DNA of 49,478 bases from Sabulicella rubraurantiaca (lineage in GTDB: Bacteria; Pseudomonadota; Alphaproteobacteria; Acetobacterales; Acetobacteraceae), in NCBI RefSeq assembly GCF_017355885.1, contig NZ_JAFEUU010000023.1, positions 1 to 49,478 on the forward strand, read 5' to 3'. The notes below the pieces were generated by a model, which had not been told where the DNA came from, ran no database searches, and saw nothing but the letters and a program-made list of their open reading frames with translations. The translations under genes and the position numbers were made by a program. Position 1 is the first letter of the stretch; every line of letters begins with the position of its first letter. Positions 1-8,463 of this stretch are shown here, in pieces.

Positions 1-1311
1 GGAGTAGGTGACGATGTCCGCCCCCGTCCCGCCTTGGACGACCTCGACATTCGCCACGGTCACCTGGTTCGAGCCATTGGCGAGGCGCAGCGTGTCACGC
101 CCTGCACCCAGGTCGATGGTCGCGCCGCTGATGGCGGCGCCGAGCATGACCGTGTCGGCCTGGGTTCCGCCCTTGATCACCTCGGCATTGAAGACCACCA
201 GCGTGTTCGGCCCGGCCGAGGACAGGGTGAGGGTGTCATTGCCGGCGCCGAGGTCCACCGTCGCCCCAATCACGCTGCCCAGCAACGTGATGGCGTCGTT
301 GCCGGTGGTGCCCGTCACGTCGGAGGGGTCCACCGGGCTCGGCGCAGGCCCCGGAGCGGGCGCTGGCGCCGGCTCGGGGGCCGGGGCTGCGGTGGTGGCC
401 CAGGGCGAGGAGCTGTCGAGCACGGGCGCTGTGGTCAGCACGGTCATGCCGGAGAAGGCAATCGCCCCGCTGCCATACTGGCTGGAGGTCAGCCCGAAGA
501 CACTGTTGTTGCTCACCGTGGCCGTGACCGTCGTCGCGTTCCACAGGAACTTTGCCGACGGGGAGCCGAGGAGGTTCGAGATCGTGTTGCCGCTGATCTC
601 GAGGCTGTTGCTCGCATGGAGGCCGCCCTCCACCCCATAGGAGACCATCACCGGGTTTCCGGTGCGTGCCCCTTGCTCGATCATGTTGTTGTGGATCTTC
701 GCCTGGCCGCCATTGGGCAGGTCGATGCTGTAGGAGCCGTTGCCCTGCCCCTCAGCGATGCGCGAGTTGGTGATCGTGGTGACCAGAGCCCGGCTCTTGA
801 TCTGATGACCCACCGCCGCATCGTGGAAGTAGCTGTTGTCGATCGTCAGCGAGCCGATCTTGCCGACGTAGAGATTGTGGGTGTAGCCATCCCCCTTGCC
901 GTTATGGCTGAACTCCGAGTTGCGGATGGTGATGCTGCCCGCCGTATTGGGGTTGGCGAGAATGCCGTTCTCATTGTGGTGGAAATAGCTGTTGTTGATG
1001 GTCAGGTGGCCCGCCTGATAGCGGATGCCGGCCCCATTCCCGTCCGGCACCTTGGTGCCCGTGAATTCCAGGCCGTTGATGGTGACGTCGGTGTTGGTGA
1101 CCAGGATCCCCTTGCCGTTCGGCGGCGCCGCCGTGGCCACCATCTTCACCATGCCGCCCACGCCCTCGAGGGTGATCTTCGTGTTGATGGTGGCGAAATC
1201 GTTCGTGTAGGTGCCGGCATCGATCGAGATGACGTCCCCGTCCCGTGACGCAGCGATTGCGCCAGAAATCGTCGAGAACTGCTTGCCCTGCCCAACAGTC
1301 AAATTCGCCAT
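1..1311 (-). CDS. Secreted right-handed beta-helix / RTX-like repeat protein, C-terminus beyond window
   Basis: The minus-strand frame is open from an ATG at 1311 to the window edge (437 codons). The N-terminal 300 residues read as a pectate-lyase-like parallel beta-helix: repeated short beta turns rich in N, G and I, such as TINNSYFHHN, SITIRNSEFS and SLTIDNSYFH. An Ala/Pro linker follows at about residues 305-327, then Gly/Asp-rich repeats (VDLGAGNDTLTL, IDLGAGRDTLRL) like calcium-binding RTX/hemolysin-type blocks. There is no classical signal peptide, which fits type I secretion through a C-terminal signal, but that end is not in view. The substrate (polysaccharide or surface) cannot be told. 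The family-level call is firm; enzymatic activity is not. Confidence 0.8.
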   Translation of the reverse strand, partial: MANLTVGQGKQFSTISGAIAASRDGDVISIDAGTYTNDFATINTKITLEGVGGMVKMVATAAPPNGKGILVTNTDVTINGLEFTGTKVPDGNGAGIRYQAGHLTINNSYFHHNENGILANPNTAGSITIRNSEFSHNGKGDGYTHNLYVGKIGSLTIDNSYFHDAAVGHQIKSRALVTTITNSRIAEGQGNGSYSIDLPNGGQAKIHNNMIEQGARTGNPVMVSYGVEGGLHASNSLEISGNTISNLLGSPSAKFLWNATTVTATVSNNSVFGLTSSQYGSGAIAFSGMTVLTTAPVLDSSSPWATTAAPAPEPAPAPAPGPAPSPVDPSDVTGTTGNDAITLLGSVIGATVDLGAGNDTLTLSSAGPNTLVVFNAEVIKGGTQADTVMLGAAISGATIDLGAGRDTLRLANGSNQVTVANVEVVQGGTGADIVTYS

Positions 1312-1409
1312 TCTCAGGCCCCCCGAACTCTCACGAAATGAAGAGCGGCCATTCAGCCAGGTTCGAACGCTGCGACAATCCGTAGAATTCCTAGGCATGC
1401 GAGCTCGAT

Positions 1410-1435
1410 CGTCTCACTCGGTCTTGAGCGAGACG
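1410..1435. repeat. Imperfect inverted repeat upstream of the beta-helix gene
   Basis: CGTCTC-a-CTC, a 6-nt loop, then GAG-c-GAGACG form a nine-pair stem with one mismatch. It lies about 100 bp upstream of the beta-helix start codon. No T-run follows on either strand, so it is more likely an operator or mRNA leader structure than a terminator. Function is unknown. Confidence 0.4.
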
Positions 1436-1561
1436 AGGGTAATGCCCACAGGATAGTTTTCCGCCTCTCGGCCATATTTGACTGCGATGCGACGCTAGCT
1501 TCGCTGTACCAACCGAGGCGCTTGATCCTGTTGCGACGAGCATGAGCGCTGCGGTTGAGGG

Positions 1562-1852
1562 TTGGCCCGTCCGCTGGGGCTTCTGGTTGGCAAGGAGGTG
1601 GGCGAGCCCGACTACTCCATGCTCGTCATCTGTCTCGGGCTGGCGGACATGCCGGCCTATGCGGGCCGGCTTCAGATGCTGGGAGCGGCGCTGCTCTGTG
1701 GCATTGGCTTCACCGTGAGCCTGTTCATCACCGTGCTGGCATTCCCCGGTGGCCGGATCCTCCAGGCGAAAGCCAAGATCGGCGTTAAAGCAGGCTCTAT
1801 GATTTCCGGCTTGCTGATTTACGCGTTGCTCCGCGTGGCTCCTCAGGACTGG
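1562..1852 (+). pseudogene. nhaA: C-terminal fragment of Na+/H+ antiporter NhaA
   Basis: About 97 codons match the end of NhaA: PLGLLVGK, then LGLADMP, the conserved ALLCGIGFTVSLFI transmembrane segment, a KIGVKAGS stretch and a final hydrophobic helix ending in YALLR. NhaA is an inner-membrane antiporter of roughly 390 residues. Here an in-frame TGA sits just before the fragment (1556-1558), there is no plausible start, and the N-terminal ten or so helices are missing. Downstream the frame continues to 2050 without recognisable homology. It is a remnant, not a functional antiporter. Confidence 0.8.
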
Positions 1853-2152
1853 CCAGGAACGCCGTCACGGCAGGCTGCGGGATCAGGTGAGAATGCCCGC
1901 TTGTCGCCTGAAAGCGATCCTAGCCTAGCCGTCCGCCGAGGCTCTCTGCACCGCCCTTCCAATGGGCGTGCTGGCCAGCAATCCGTGCGGGAAAGGTATC
2001 GGCCTGCTCGGCACGGGCAACGAGCCGAACTCCGTCAAGCCGCTCGATGAGCGCCGATTCCGCCACTGTGCGCGCCGTCGCTGAGTGATGCCGAACGGCG
2101 ATGCCCGATCAGCGAGCGTCCTGGCAGAGGCTCTTCCGCTAGGCGCCGTCCA
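1853..2152. other. Gene-free stretch
   Basis: This lies between the nhaA remnant and the end of the metalloprotease gene. I see no supported gene, RNA or strong hairpin here; it probably holds further decayed sequence. Confidence 0.4.
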
Positions 2153-4420
2153 CTAGCCCGGCAAGGTTTGCGGCGGACGGCCACCCACGATGATGATGGC
2201 CCGCTCCGTCACCCTGCCGCCCAATCCGTCGGGGATCGAGGCCGAGATGACATGCCTCCCGTCCGACAGCCGTGCCGCCTGTTCGAAGCCCTGCCCCAGA
2301 TCGCCGTCGCGGTCCGACTCCCATCGCACATCCTGGGGTGGCACCGCGCCCAGGCCGCGCACATCGATGAGCGCATGCAAACGCACCCATCCTCTCGCGC
2401 AGGGGTCAGCCTCCGCCCGGACAAAGAGGCCACGGCCACGCCGGGGCAGTTCGAACTCCCCCGTTTCGGCGGTGGCCGAGCGGAGACGGGCCGTCGCCAC
2501 CGCGCGGAAGCGGCAGCGCTGGCCTCCAGGCAGTTGCGCCGGGTCGATCACCAAGAGCACATCGGTCGGCGGATCCTCGGCGACCGGGATCCAGGTTTCT
2601 CCACCGTCGCCGGTGAACAAGATCACGGTGGAGATGCGTTCGTCGCTGCCCGATACCTCAAGGCGCAGATGCAACCCGTCCTCCTGCTGCTCGGGTCCGA
2701 CGAGTGCGATGTACGGCGGATCGCCGGCCTCCACCACCAGCAGCGGTGCGTCTCCGGTGTGGAAGGAGATGCGCGCCACCTCTCGCTCAGGCAACGGAAT
2801 CGCCTCGACGAAGCTGAGGAAGGGTTCACGTCCCTTGGGAACTCCGCCGCGTCCACCGTGGCATCCGCATCTGCCCGGCTCGGAGCGGATGGGGTAGGCA
2901 TGATGCGTCGCCAGGATCCGGTCATCCGCGTCGAGGAGATCAATCGAGATTGGGCTCTCGTCCTGGCCTGCGGCCGCGGTGATGCCGCCGGGTGCGTCCA
3001 GCCGGATCGCTTTCTCCAACGCGACGGTGCGTCCGCCCCGGGCCATGCGTTCCAGTTGAAAGGTGAGGATCAACCAGGGCCGAACCCGACGCGGGTCGGC
3101 CGGGACAGTGGCATAAAGCGACCTCGCCTCAAGGATTTTTGAGTAGGTGTAGGGTGAGATCCATTGCGGCTCCCCCGCTGCCGTCGTGTAGGCCATGACG
3201 TCGATCGCCGTCGCCGGGTCGTAGAGCGTCGGCGGCGACAGCCCCACATCCAGCCCGACCTCGCCGATCGATCGGTCGAAGCCCTTCCTGTATTTCGGAT
3301 AATCTGGGTCGTTCTTCGGGTCACCTGGCACATGGACGTGCGGGCGCTGGTAGATGTGGCCGATCTCGTGCGCGGTCGTCATCTCCTGCCCCGCGAAGAA
3401 GGCACCCACCCCGTCCTCCCCGCTGCCGCAGCCCGTGTTGACCGTGGTTTGCCCGGTCGGGAAGCCCGCCGCCGGCACGATTCCGATGACGATGTCCGCG
3501 AGTTGAAACAGCTGCGTCCAGAAGCGGGCCTCTTTCAGTCGCTTCAGGATTTCGTCCCACAGGGCGTTGCACCCGCCAGCGCTGACGGTCGCCCCGAAAT
3601 TGCCGCTGCGCGTGTAGGACAGCGTGAGGATGTTGGCCTCGAAATACGGAAAGGGCAGCATGCGCTCGGCCAGGCGCAAGGTGCCCAGCATGTCGTCGTC
3701 GGCCGGCGTGACCACCGTGCCCATGCCGTTATCCCACTTGATGCGCACCAGCGCGACCTTGGGCGCGGCGACGTTCAGCACGTCCAGCCGCAGCGAGGCA
3801 TCAGCGGTGACGCCCGGCGCCGAGGCGACCCAAAGCCGCACCGTGGCGACCGTCTGCTCCGCGCGGAGATACCAAGCCGGGACAAGAAAGTTCAGCGGTG
3901 GGTTGCCGCGGAGATGCGTCATCGACAGCCCGTCCCGCGAGCCCACCCACAAATCATCCTCCCTGTCCCACAGGGTGCGGTCGAGTTCGGTGCGCCGGCC
4001 TAAGCGCGCACCACCTGAGCGGGTCGGCCCGGTCCGGTACACCTCCTTGCCCCAGCGGCTCAGCACCAGCTCCCCCGTGACCTGCTGACCGGACAGCGTG
4101 TCGCCAGTGAGGAGCCCTGGGATGGCGTAGGGATAGGCCCGCACCACCATCGGCTTGAGTGCGACCATGGGAATGGAGTTGTCGGCGCCGAAGCTGGAGC
4201 CGAAATACTGCGTAGCCTGTGTGACTTCGAGGCCTTGGATCGCCAGTCGAGCCGGCCGGTACAGCTCGGGCATCGGCCTGTCGAAAGGCAGCAGCTCCGG
4301 CAAGCGCGGCTCGGGCACGCCAGTAGGGCCTGCCGGTGGCAGGGGACCGGAGAGGAGCCCAAGGCGCCGCAGCAACGCGGCGGCGAGTGCGTCGAGATCG
4401 CCTTGGTCGAAATCGGGCAT
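2153..4420 (-). CDS. Large metzincin-like zinc metalloprotease-domain protein
   Basis: The protein has 755 residues. The start at 4420 is chosen because GAGGGAGAC precedes it; the frame also extends upstream to 4510 without a good site. The core carries HEIGHIYQRPH (about residues 351-361), i.e. HExxH with a third His at +10 as in metzincins, although the usual Gly of HExxHxxGxxH is Gln. A later VMAY (in AIDVMAYT) could be the Met-turn. Two Cys (C284, C331) flank the region. The C-terminal half looks like beta-sandwich modules. No signal peptide is seen, so the cellular site is uncertain. It stands alone between two degenerate regions. The protease fold is likely; substrate and export route are unknown. 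Confidence 0.7.
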   Translation of the reverse strand: MPDFDQGDLDALAAALLRRLGLLSGPLPPAGPTGVPEPRLPELLPFDRPMPELYRPARLAIQGLEVTQATQYFGSSFGADNSIPMVALKPMVVRAYPYAIPGLLTGDTLSGQQVTGELVLSRWGKEVYRTGPTRSGGARLGRRTELDRTLWDREDDLWVGSRDGLSMTHLRGNPPLNFLVPAWYLRAEQTVATVRLWVASAPGVTADASLRLDVLNVAAPKVALVRIKWDNGMGTVVTPADDDMLGTLRLAERMLPFPYFEANILTLSYTRSGNFGATVSAGGCNALWDEILKRLKEARFWTQLFQLADIVIGIVPAAGFPTGQTTVNTGCGSGEDGVGAFFAGQEMTTAHEIGHIYQRPHVHVPGDPKNDPDYPKYRKGFDRSIGEVGLDVGLSPPTLYDPATAIDVMAYTTAAGEPQWISPYTYSKILEARSLYATVPADPRRVRPWLILTFQLERMARGGRTVALEKAIRLDAPGGITAAAGQDESPISIDLLDADDRILATHHAYPIRSEPGRCGCHGGRGGVPKGREPFLSFVEAIPLPEREVARISFHTGDAPLLVVEAGDPPYIALVGPEQQEDGLHLRLEVSGSDERISTVILFTGDGGETWIPVAEDPPTDVLLVIDPAQLPGGQRCRFRAVATARLRSATAETGEFELPRRGRGLFVRAEADPCARGWVRLHALIDVRGLGAVPPQDVRWESDRDGDLGQGFEQAARLSDGRHVISASIPDGLGGRVTERAIIIVGGRPPQTLPG

Positions 4421-4713
4421 GGACGTCTCCCTCTGCCTTGCTCCGCACCGCAGGCGGCGTGCAAATGAGCGAGCCACGTGGCGTGCGCGCACGGATACCC
4501 GCGACCTCACGCTGCGTGACCGAATGCGGGAACGATCAGGCGCGCCGCGCAGATCTCCGGTCCGAAGATACCGACTTCAATTCCGAGGAATGGAGCATTC
4601 CGCCGATCGCTGCTGGAGCGCAACAAGATTGTTCTGGACGGCGCAGACTTGTCAGCGGACTGCCCTACGTCGCTCGGCATCAATCTCACCGGCCACGCGT
4701 ATGGCCAACAGTA

Positions 4714-4842
4714 TCACCCCGCCTGAATCATGGTCCGCCATGCGAGGCCATGGCGGACCACATATCGCAGCCCGTTGAACACCTCCCGCAGCGGGTGCTC
4801 ACGCGGCATCGCATCCTTGGCCAGCAAGGTCAGGTAGGGCGC
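4714..4842 (-). pseudogene. IS5-family transposase N-terminal remnant
   Basis: About 42 codons match the N-terminal DUF4096-type segment of IS5-family transposases: PYLTLL, then LREVFNGLRYVVRHG and AWR. The frame stops immediately after this (TGA at 4714-4716) and the catalytic DDE part is not found nearby. No terminal inverted repeats could be identified. The flanks 4421-4713 and 4843-5135 show no supported gene. Confidence 0.65.
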
Positions 4843-5135
4843 ATCCAGCCCCGTTCCCGAAGCCATGGCCGCCCATCCGAATGCGGTCGCCGTGGCGCAC
4901 ACCGTCGCATTCCTGCTCGGCTTGCGCAGCGGCTACATCACAAGCCGACGCTGTTAGTCTGCGGCGGGCTACCGATGGGCTCGGACCTGCTCGCCCGACC
5001 AACGGTGCCATCGGCCAGACCGCTTAGTGACCGGACCAGGGAGCATTGGTGACAAGCAGGAGGGGTGCTGCTTCTTGTGGTTGAGGCCAAGTTTGTTACG
5101 TCTCCCGCAGCACAAGGCACTGCAGGGAAGCCCGG

Positions 5136-6722
5136 TCAGGCCGGCACAGCCTCCAGCCGCGGTGCGGCATCAAGCAGCGCGCGCGTGTAGGGATGTTGTG
5201 GAGCGTCGAACACGGCATCTCGCGGCCCCTCCTCCACAATGCGCCCGTCCTTCATCACGGTCACCCGGTCGGCGATTTCGCCGACCGCGGCAAGGTCGTG
5301 TGAGATGAAGAGGCAGGCGAAGCCCCGCTTGCGTTGCAGGTCCCGCAGCAAGGTCAAGATCTGCTTCTGGATCGTCATGTCCAGCGCCGACACGGGCTCG
5401 TCCGCCATCACGAAGGCGGGCTCCCGAACAAGCGCACGCGCGATGGCGACGCGCTGCCTTTGACCGCCGGAAAGCTCATGCGGGTAGCGCCGGCCGAGGC
5501 CGCCAATGCCCACTTGGTCGAGCATGGCCTCGACCCGCCTCGTATGCTCGGTTCCCGTCAAGCCGTCCACGTGGCGCAGCGGTTCGGCCACGATCTGCCC
5601 GACTCGCATACGCGGGTCCAGTGAGGAGTACGGATCCTGGAAGACGATCTGGCAGTCCAGGCGGAAGGGAAGCAGGGCGGCGCCGCGAAGACGGGTGATG
5701 TCCTCGCCGCGGAAGACGATGCGCCCGCCTGACGGGTCCACCAGGCGGAGCATGGCTCGGCCAAGCGTGGTCTTCCCCGAGCCCGAGCCGCCGACCAGCG
5801 CCACGGACTCACCTGGATGCACAGCAAGGTCCACGCCCTTCACAGCCTGCACCCGGCGCTCCCGCCTGAAGAGGCGCCGGCGGCCAGCGAAGTCCACCGT
5901 CAGATCCTCCGCCCTCAGCAGAGGCTCGGACGGCGGCCGGCGCGCCGCTGGAGGGCCGCGGCGTGGCAGCGCGTCCACCAGCGCGCGCGTGTAGTCATGG
6001 CGCGGCATGGCAAGGAGTTGCCGTGCCGGCCCTTCCTCCACGATATGCCCGCGGCGCATGACCACCGCGCGGTCGGCATAACGCGCGACCAAGCCGAGAT
6101 TGTGGGTGATGAGCAGGACGGCGCTGCCCTCCTCCCGCGTCAGCCCGACCATCAGGTCCAGCACTTCGGCCTGCGTCAACGTGTCCAAGGCCGTGGTCGG
6201 CTCGTCGGCGATCAGGAGCTTCGGGCGCAGCAACATCACGGAAGCCAGCATGATCCGCTGGCGCATCCCGCCGGAAAACTCATGAGGAAAGGCACGAAGG
6301 CAGGCATCGGGGTCGGCGATGCCGACCCGCCGCAACATCGCGTGGCAGCGCGCGGAGATCTCGCTACGGCCCAGCCGTGCATGAAGCGCGAGCCCTTCCG
6401 CCATCTGTTCCCCGATCGGCAGGGCCGGGTTGAGCGACGTCATGGGCTCCTGGAACACCATGCCGATCCCGGGTCCGCGCAGGCGGCGCATCTCCGCGGG
6501 CCCGAGCGGCGCACCGGCAAACTCCATGCTGCCGCCCATCACTTCGAGGCCCGGCGGCAAGAGGCCGATGACGGCGCGCGCCGTTGCCGTCTTGCCCGAG
6601 CCGGACTCGCCGACGACCGCCAGGATCTCTCCCGGCATCACGTCAAAGGAGATGTCGTTCACGGCGACAAAACCCGGCGGCGCACCGATGCGAAGGCCCC
6701 GGACGCCGAGGAGCGGCGTCAC
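5136..6722 (-). CDS. Fused double ABC ATPase of a dipeptide/oligopeptide-type importer
   Basis: This 528-residue protein contains two complete ABC domains in tandem, a DppD-DppF fusion like GsiA. Domain 1 has Walker A GESGSGKT (38-45), signature FSGGMRQR (149-156) and Walker B LLIADEP. Domain 2 has Walker A GGSGSGKT (311-318), signature LSGGQRQR and Walker B FVMADEP. It would energise import through the two permeases encoded just upstream. The GTG start at 6722 overlaps the permease stop by GTGA. The frame is open for another 240 codons upstream, but that part is only the shadow of the permease gene. It is the last gene of the operon. Confidence 0.92.
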   Translation of the reverse strand: MTPLLGVRGLRIGAPPGFVAVNDISFDVMPGEILAVVGESGSGKTATARAVIGLLPPGLEVMGGSMEFAGAPLGPAEMRRLRGPGIGMVFQEPMTSLNPALPIGEQMAEGLALHARLGRSEISARCHAMLRRVGIADPDACLRAFPHEFSGGMRQRIMLASVMLLRPKLLIADEPTTALDTLTQAEVLDLMVGLTREEGSAVLLITHNLGLVARYADRAVVMRRGHIVEEGPARQLLAMPRHDYTRALVDALPRRGPPAARRPPSEPLLRAEDLTVDFAGRRRLFRRERRVQAVKGVDLAVHPGESVALVGGSGSGKTTLGRAMLRLVDPSGGRIVFRGEDITRLRGAALLPFRLDCQIVFQDPYSSLDPRMRVGQIVAEPLRHVDGLTGTEHTRRVEAMLDQVGIGGLGRRYPHELSGGQRQRVAIARALVREPAFVMADEPVSALDMTIQKQILTLLRDLQRKRGFACLFISHDLAAVGEIADRVTVMKDGRIVEEGPRDAVFDAPQHPYTRALLDAAPRLEAVPA

Positions 6723-7522
6723 GTCCGCGGGTCCAGAATGTCGCGCAGCGCGTCGCCCAGCAGATTCGTGGCCAGCAGGCTCGCCGCGATCAGAACGCCA
6801 GGGGCAACTGACAGCCAGGCCGCGCTTTCCAGGAACGGCCGGGCCGCAGCGAGCATGTTGCCCCAGGTCGGAGCCGGAGGCGGGACACCGAGGCCGAGGA
6901 ATGACAACGCGCTCTCCGACAGGATGACCCAGCCCAGCATCGTCGTGGCCAGCACCGTCAGCGGGGAGATGCAGTTTGGCAGCACGTGCCGCCACAGCGT
7001 GTAGGCTTCGGAGTTCCCGAGAGCGCGCGACGCCTCGACGAACTCCCGTTCCCGGAGGGACAGCACGCTGCTGCGCACCACCCGCGCCACCGTCGGGGCG
7101 TAGGCAAGGCCGAGAGCCAGCACGATTCCCCATTTCGAGGGGCCGATCACGGTGAGCAGGCCGAGCGCCAGCAAGATGCCCGGGAAGGCCAGCAGGGCAT
7201 CGTTCACCGCCATGAGCGCCCGGTCCACCCATCCACGGAAGAAGCCAGCGACAAGACCGATGAGGATTCCGAGCACCAACGCCGCAGCCACGGTCGTCAC
7301 CGCGACGGTGAGGCTGGTCGCCGCGCCCGCCATGAGGCGGGACAGCACGTCGCGACCAAACTCGTCCGTGCCGAGCCAGTTGAGGTCGTCGGGCGGCCGA
7401 AGTCGCCGCCGCAGGTTCACCCCGAGCGGATTGAACGGCGTCCAGAACCAAGAAATGGCCGAGACCGCTGCGATACCGGCCAACAGCGTGCCACCGACCA
7501 GGAGATTCGGGCGCAACATCAT
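6719..7522 (-). CDS. DppC-type ABC transporter permease
   Basis: This 267-residue inner-membrane permease has one N-terminal helix, then the typical LGTDEFGRDVLSRL motif before the five-helix BPD_transp_1 domain. The EAA-loop region EFVEASRALGNSEAYTLWRH contacts the ATPase. The C-terminus LRDILDPRT is typical of DppC/OppC. Start and stop overlap the neighbouring genes by 4 nt on both sides (ATGA upstream, GTGA downstream), so translation is coupled. It forms the membrane channel with the DppB-like partner. Confidence 0.92.
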   Translation of the reverse strand: MMLRPNLLVGGTLLAGIAAVSAISWFWTPFNPLGVNLRRRLRPPDDLNWLGTDEFGRDVLSRLMAGAATSLTVAVTTVAAALVLGILIGLVAGFFRGWVDRALMAVNDALLAFPGILLALGLLTVIGPSKWGIVLALGLAYAPTVARVVRSSVLSLREREFVEASRALGNSEAYTLWRHVLPNCISPLTVLATTMLGWVILSESALSFLGLGVPPPAPTWGNMLAAARPFLESAAWLSVAPGVLIAASLLATNLLGDALRDILDPRT

Positions 7523-8463
7523 TCCGCCGTCACCCGTGGGTCGAAGACAGGGTAGAGCAAGTCCACGAGCAGGTTGACCACCACGTAGACCAGCGCAACG
7601 AATAGCATCACCCCCTGCACCACCGGGTAGTCCCGCTGGTAGATCGCCTCCACCAGCAGCCGGCCCAGCCCCGGCAGGGTGAACACCGTCTCGATCACGG
7701 CAATGCCGCCGAGCAGGTTTCCGAGCACCAGCCCGATCAAGGTCAGGGTGGGCGCCATGGCGTTGGGCAGTGCGTGGCGGCGCAGCACGCGATATTCCGA
7801 CAGCCCCTTCGCCCTTGCGTGGGAGATGTAGTCGAGGCGCAACACGTCGATCGTGGCCGATCGCGCCATGCGTGCCACGGCCCCAGTCTCCACCAGCACC
7901 AGCGTGAGAATGGGCAGGATCACGTAGACGGCGGCAGCGGCAGGGTCCTCGGTGAAGCCGACGAAGCCGACCACCGGCAGCCAGCGCAGCCAGACCCCGA
8001 AGACGAGCAGCAGGATCAGTCCCAGCCAGAAGGACGGGATGGACAGCATAAGCGTGGCAAAGGACACGATCGCGAAATCCAGCGCCCGGTTCTGCCGCCA
8101 GGCGGCCAACATCCCGAGTGGAATGGCGATGAGCGCCGCCAGACCGACCGCCACCAGCACGATGAGCGCCGTGACCTGGAACCGCTCGATGATCAGGGGC
8201 AGGACCGGCTGGGCGTTGGTGATGGAGCGGCCCAGATCGCCCGAGAGCGTCATGCCGGCCCAGGCCAGGAACTGGACCGGCAGCGGCGCGTCAAGACCGA
8301 GGGACTGCCGCAGCGCCGCCACCTCCTCCGGTCCCGCCGCATCGCCGAGCATGAGTTGCGCTGGGTTCCCTGGGATGGCACGCATCAGCAGGAAGACGGA
8401 CACCGCGACCAGCAGGAGCGTCGGGATCGCCGCAAGGAGACGACGCACCGCGTAGCCGATCAT
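7519..8463 (-). CDS. DppB-type ABC transporter permease
   Basis: This 314-residue permease has the usual N-terminal Y-x-x-RRLL-x-x-IPTLLLV helix and the RAIPGNPAQ periplasmic motif. It has an EAA loop around DYISHARAKGLSEYRVLRRHALPNA and a C-terminal VDLLYPVFDPR. Its start overlaps the binding-protein stop as ATGA, and its own stop overlaps the next start the same way. It is the partner of the DppC-like permease in a peptide/nickel-type importer; the cargo is inferred only from the neighbouring hydrolase gene. Confidence 0.92.
   Translation of the reverse strand: MIGYAVRRLLAAIPTLLLVAVSVFLLMRAIPGNPAQLMLGDAAGPEEVAALRQSLGLDAPLPVQFLAWAGMTLSGDLGRSITNAQPVLPLIIERFQVTALIVLVAVGLAALIAIPLGMLAAWRQNRALDFAIVSFATLMLSIPSFWLGLILLLVFGVWLRWLPVVGFVGFTEDPAAAAVYVILPILTLVLVETGAVARMARSATIDVLRLDYISHARAKGLSEYRVLRRHALPNAMAPTLTLIGLVLGNLLGGIAVIETVFTLPGLGRLLVEAIYQRDYPVVQGVMLFVALVYVVVNLLVDLLYPVFDPRVTAE

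Noticed and set aside
34-1248. Long plus-strand frame of about 400 codons
   Set aside because: It is the antisense shadow of the beta-helix gene, whose repeats are clearly coding on the minus strand.
5136-7451. 771-residue version of the ABC ATPase
   Set aside because: The first 240 residues overlap the DppC-like permease gene in another frame; the GTGA overlap at 6719-6722 gives the true start.
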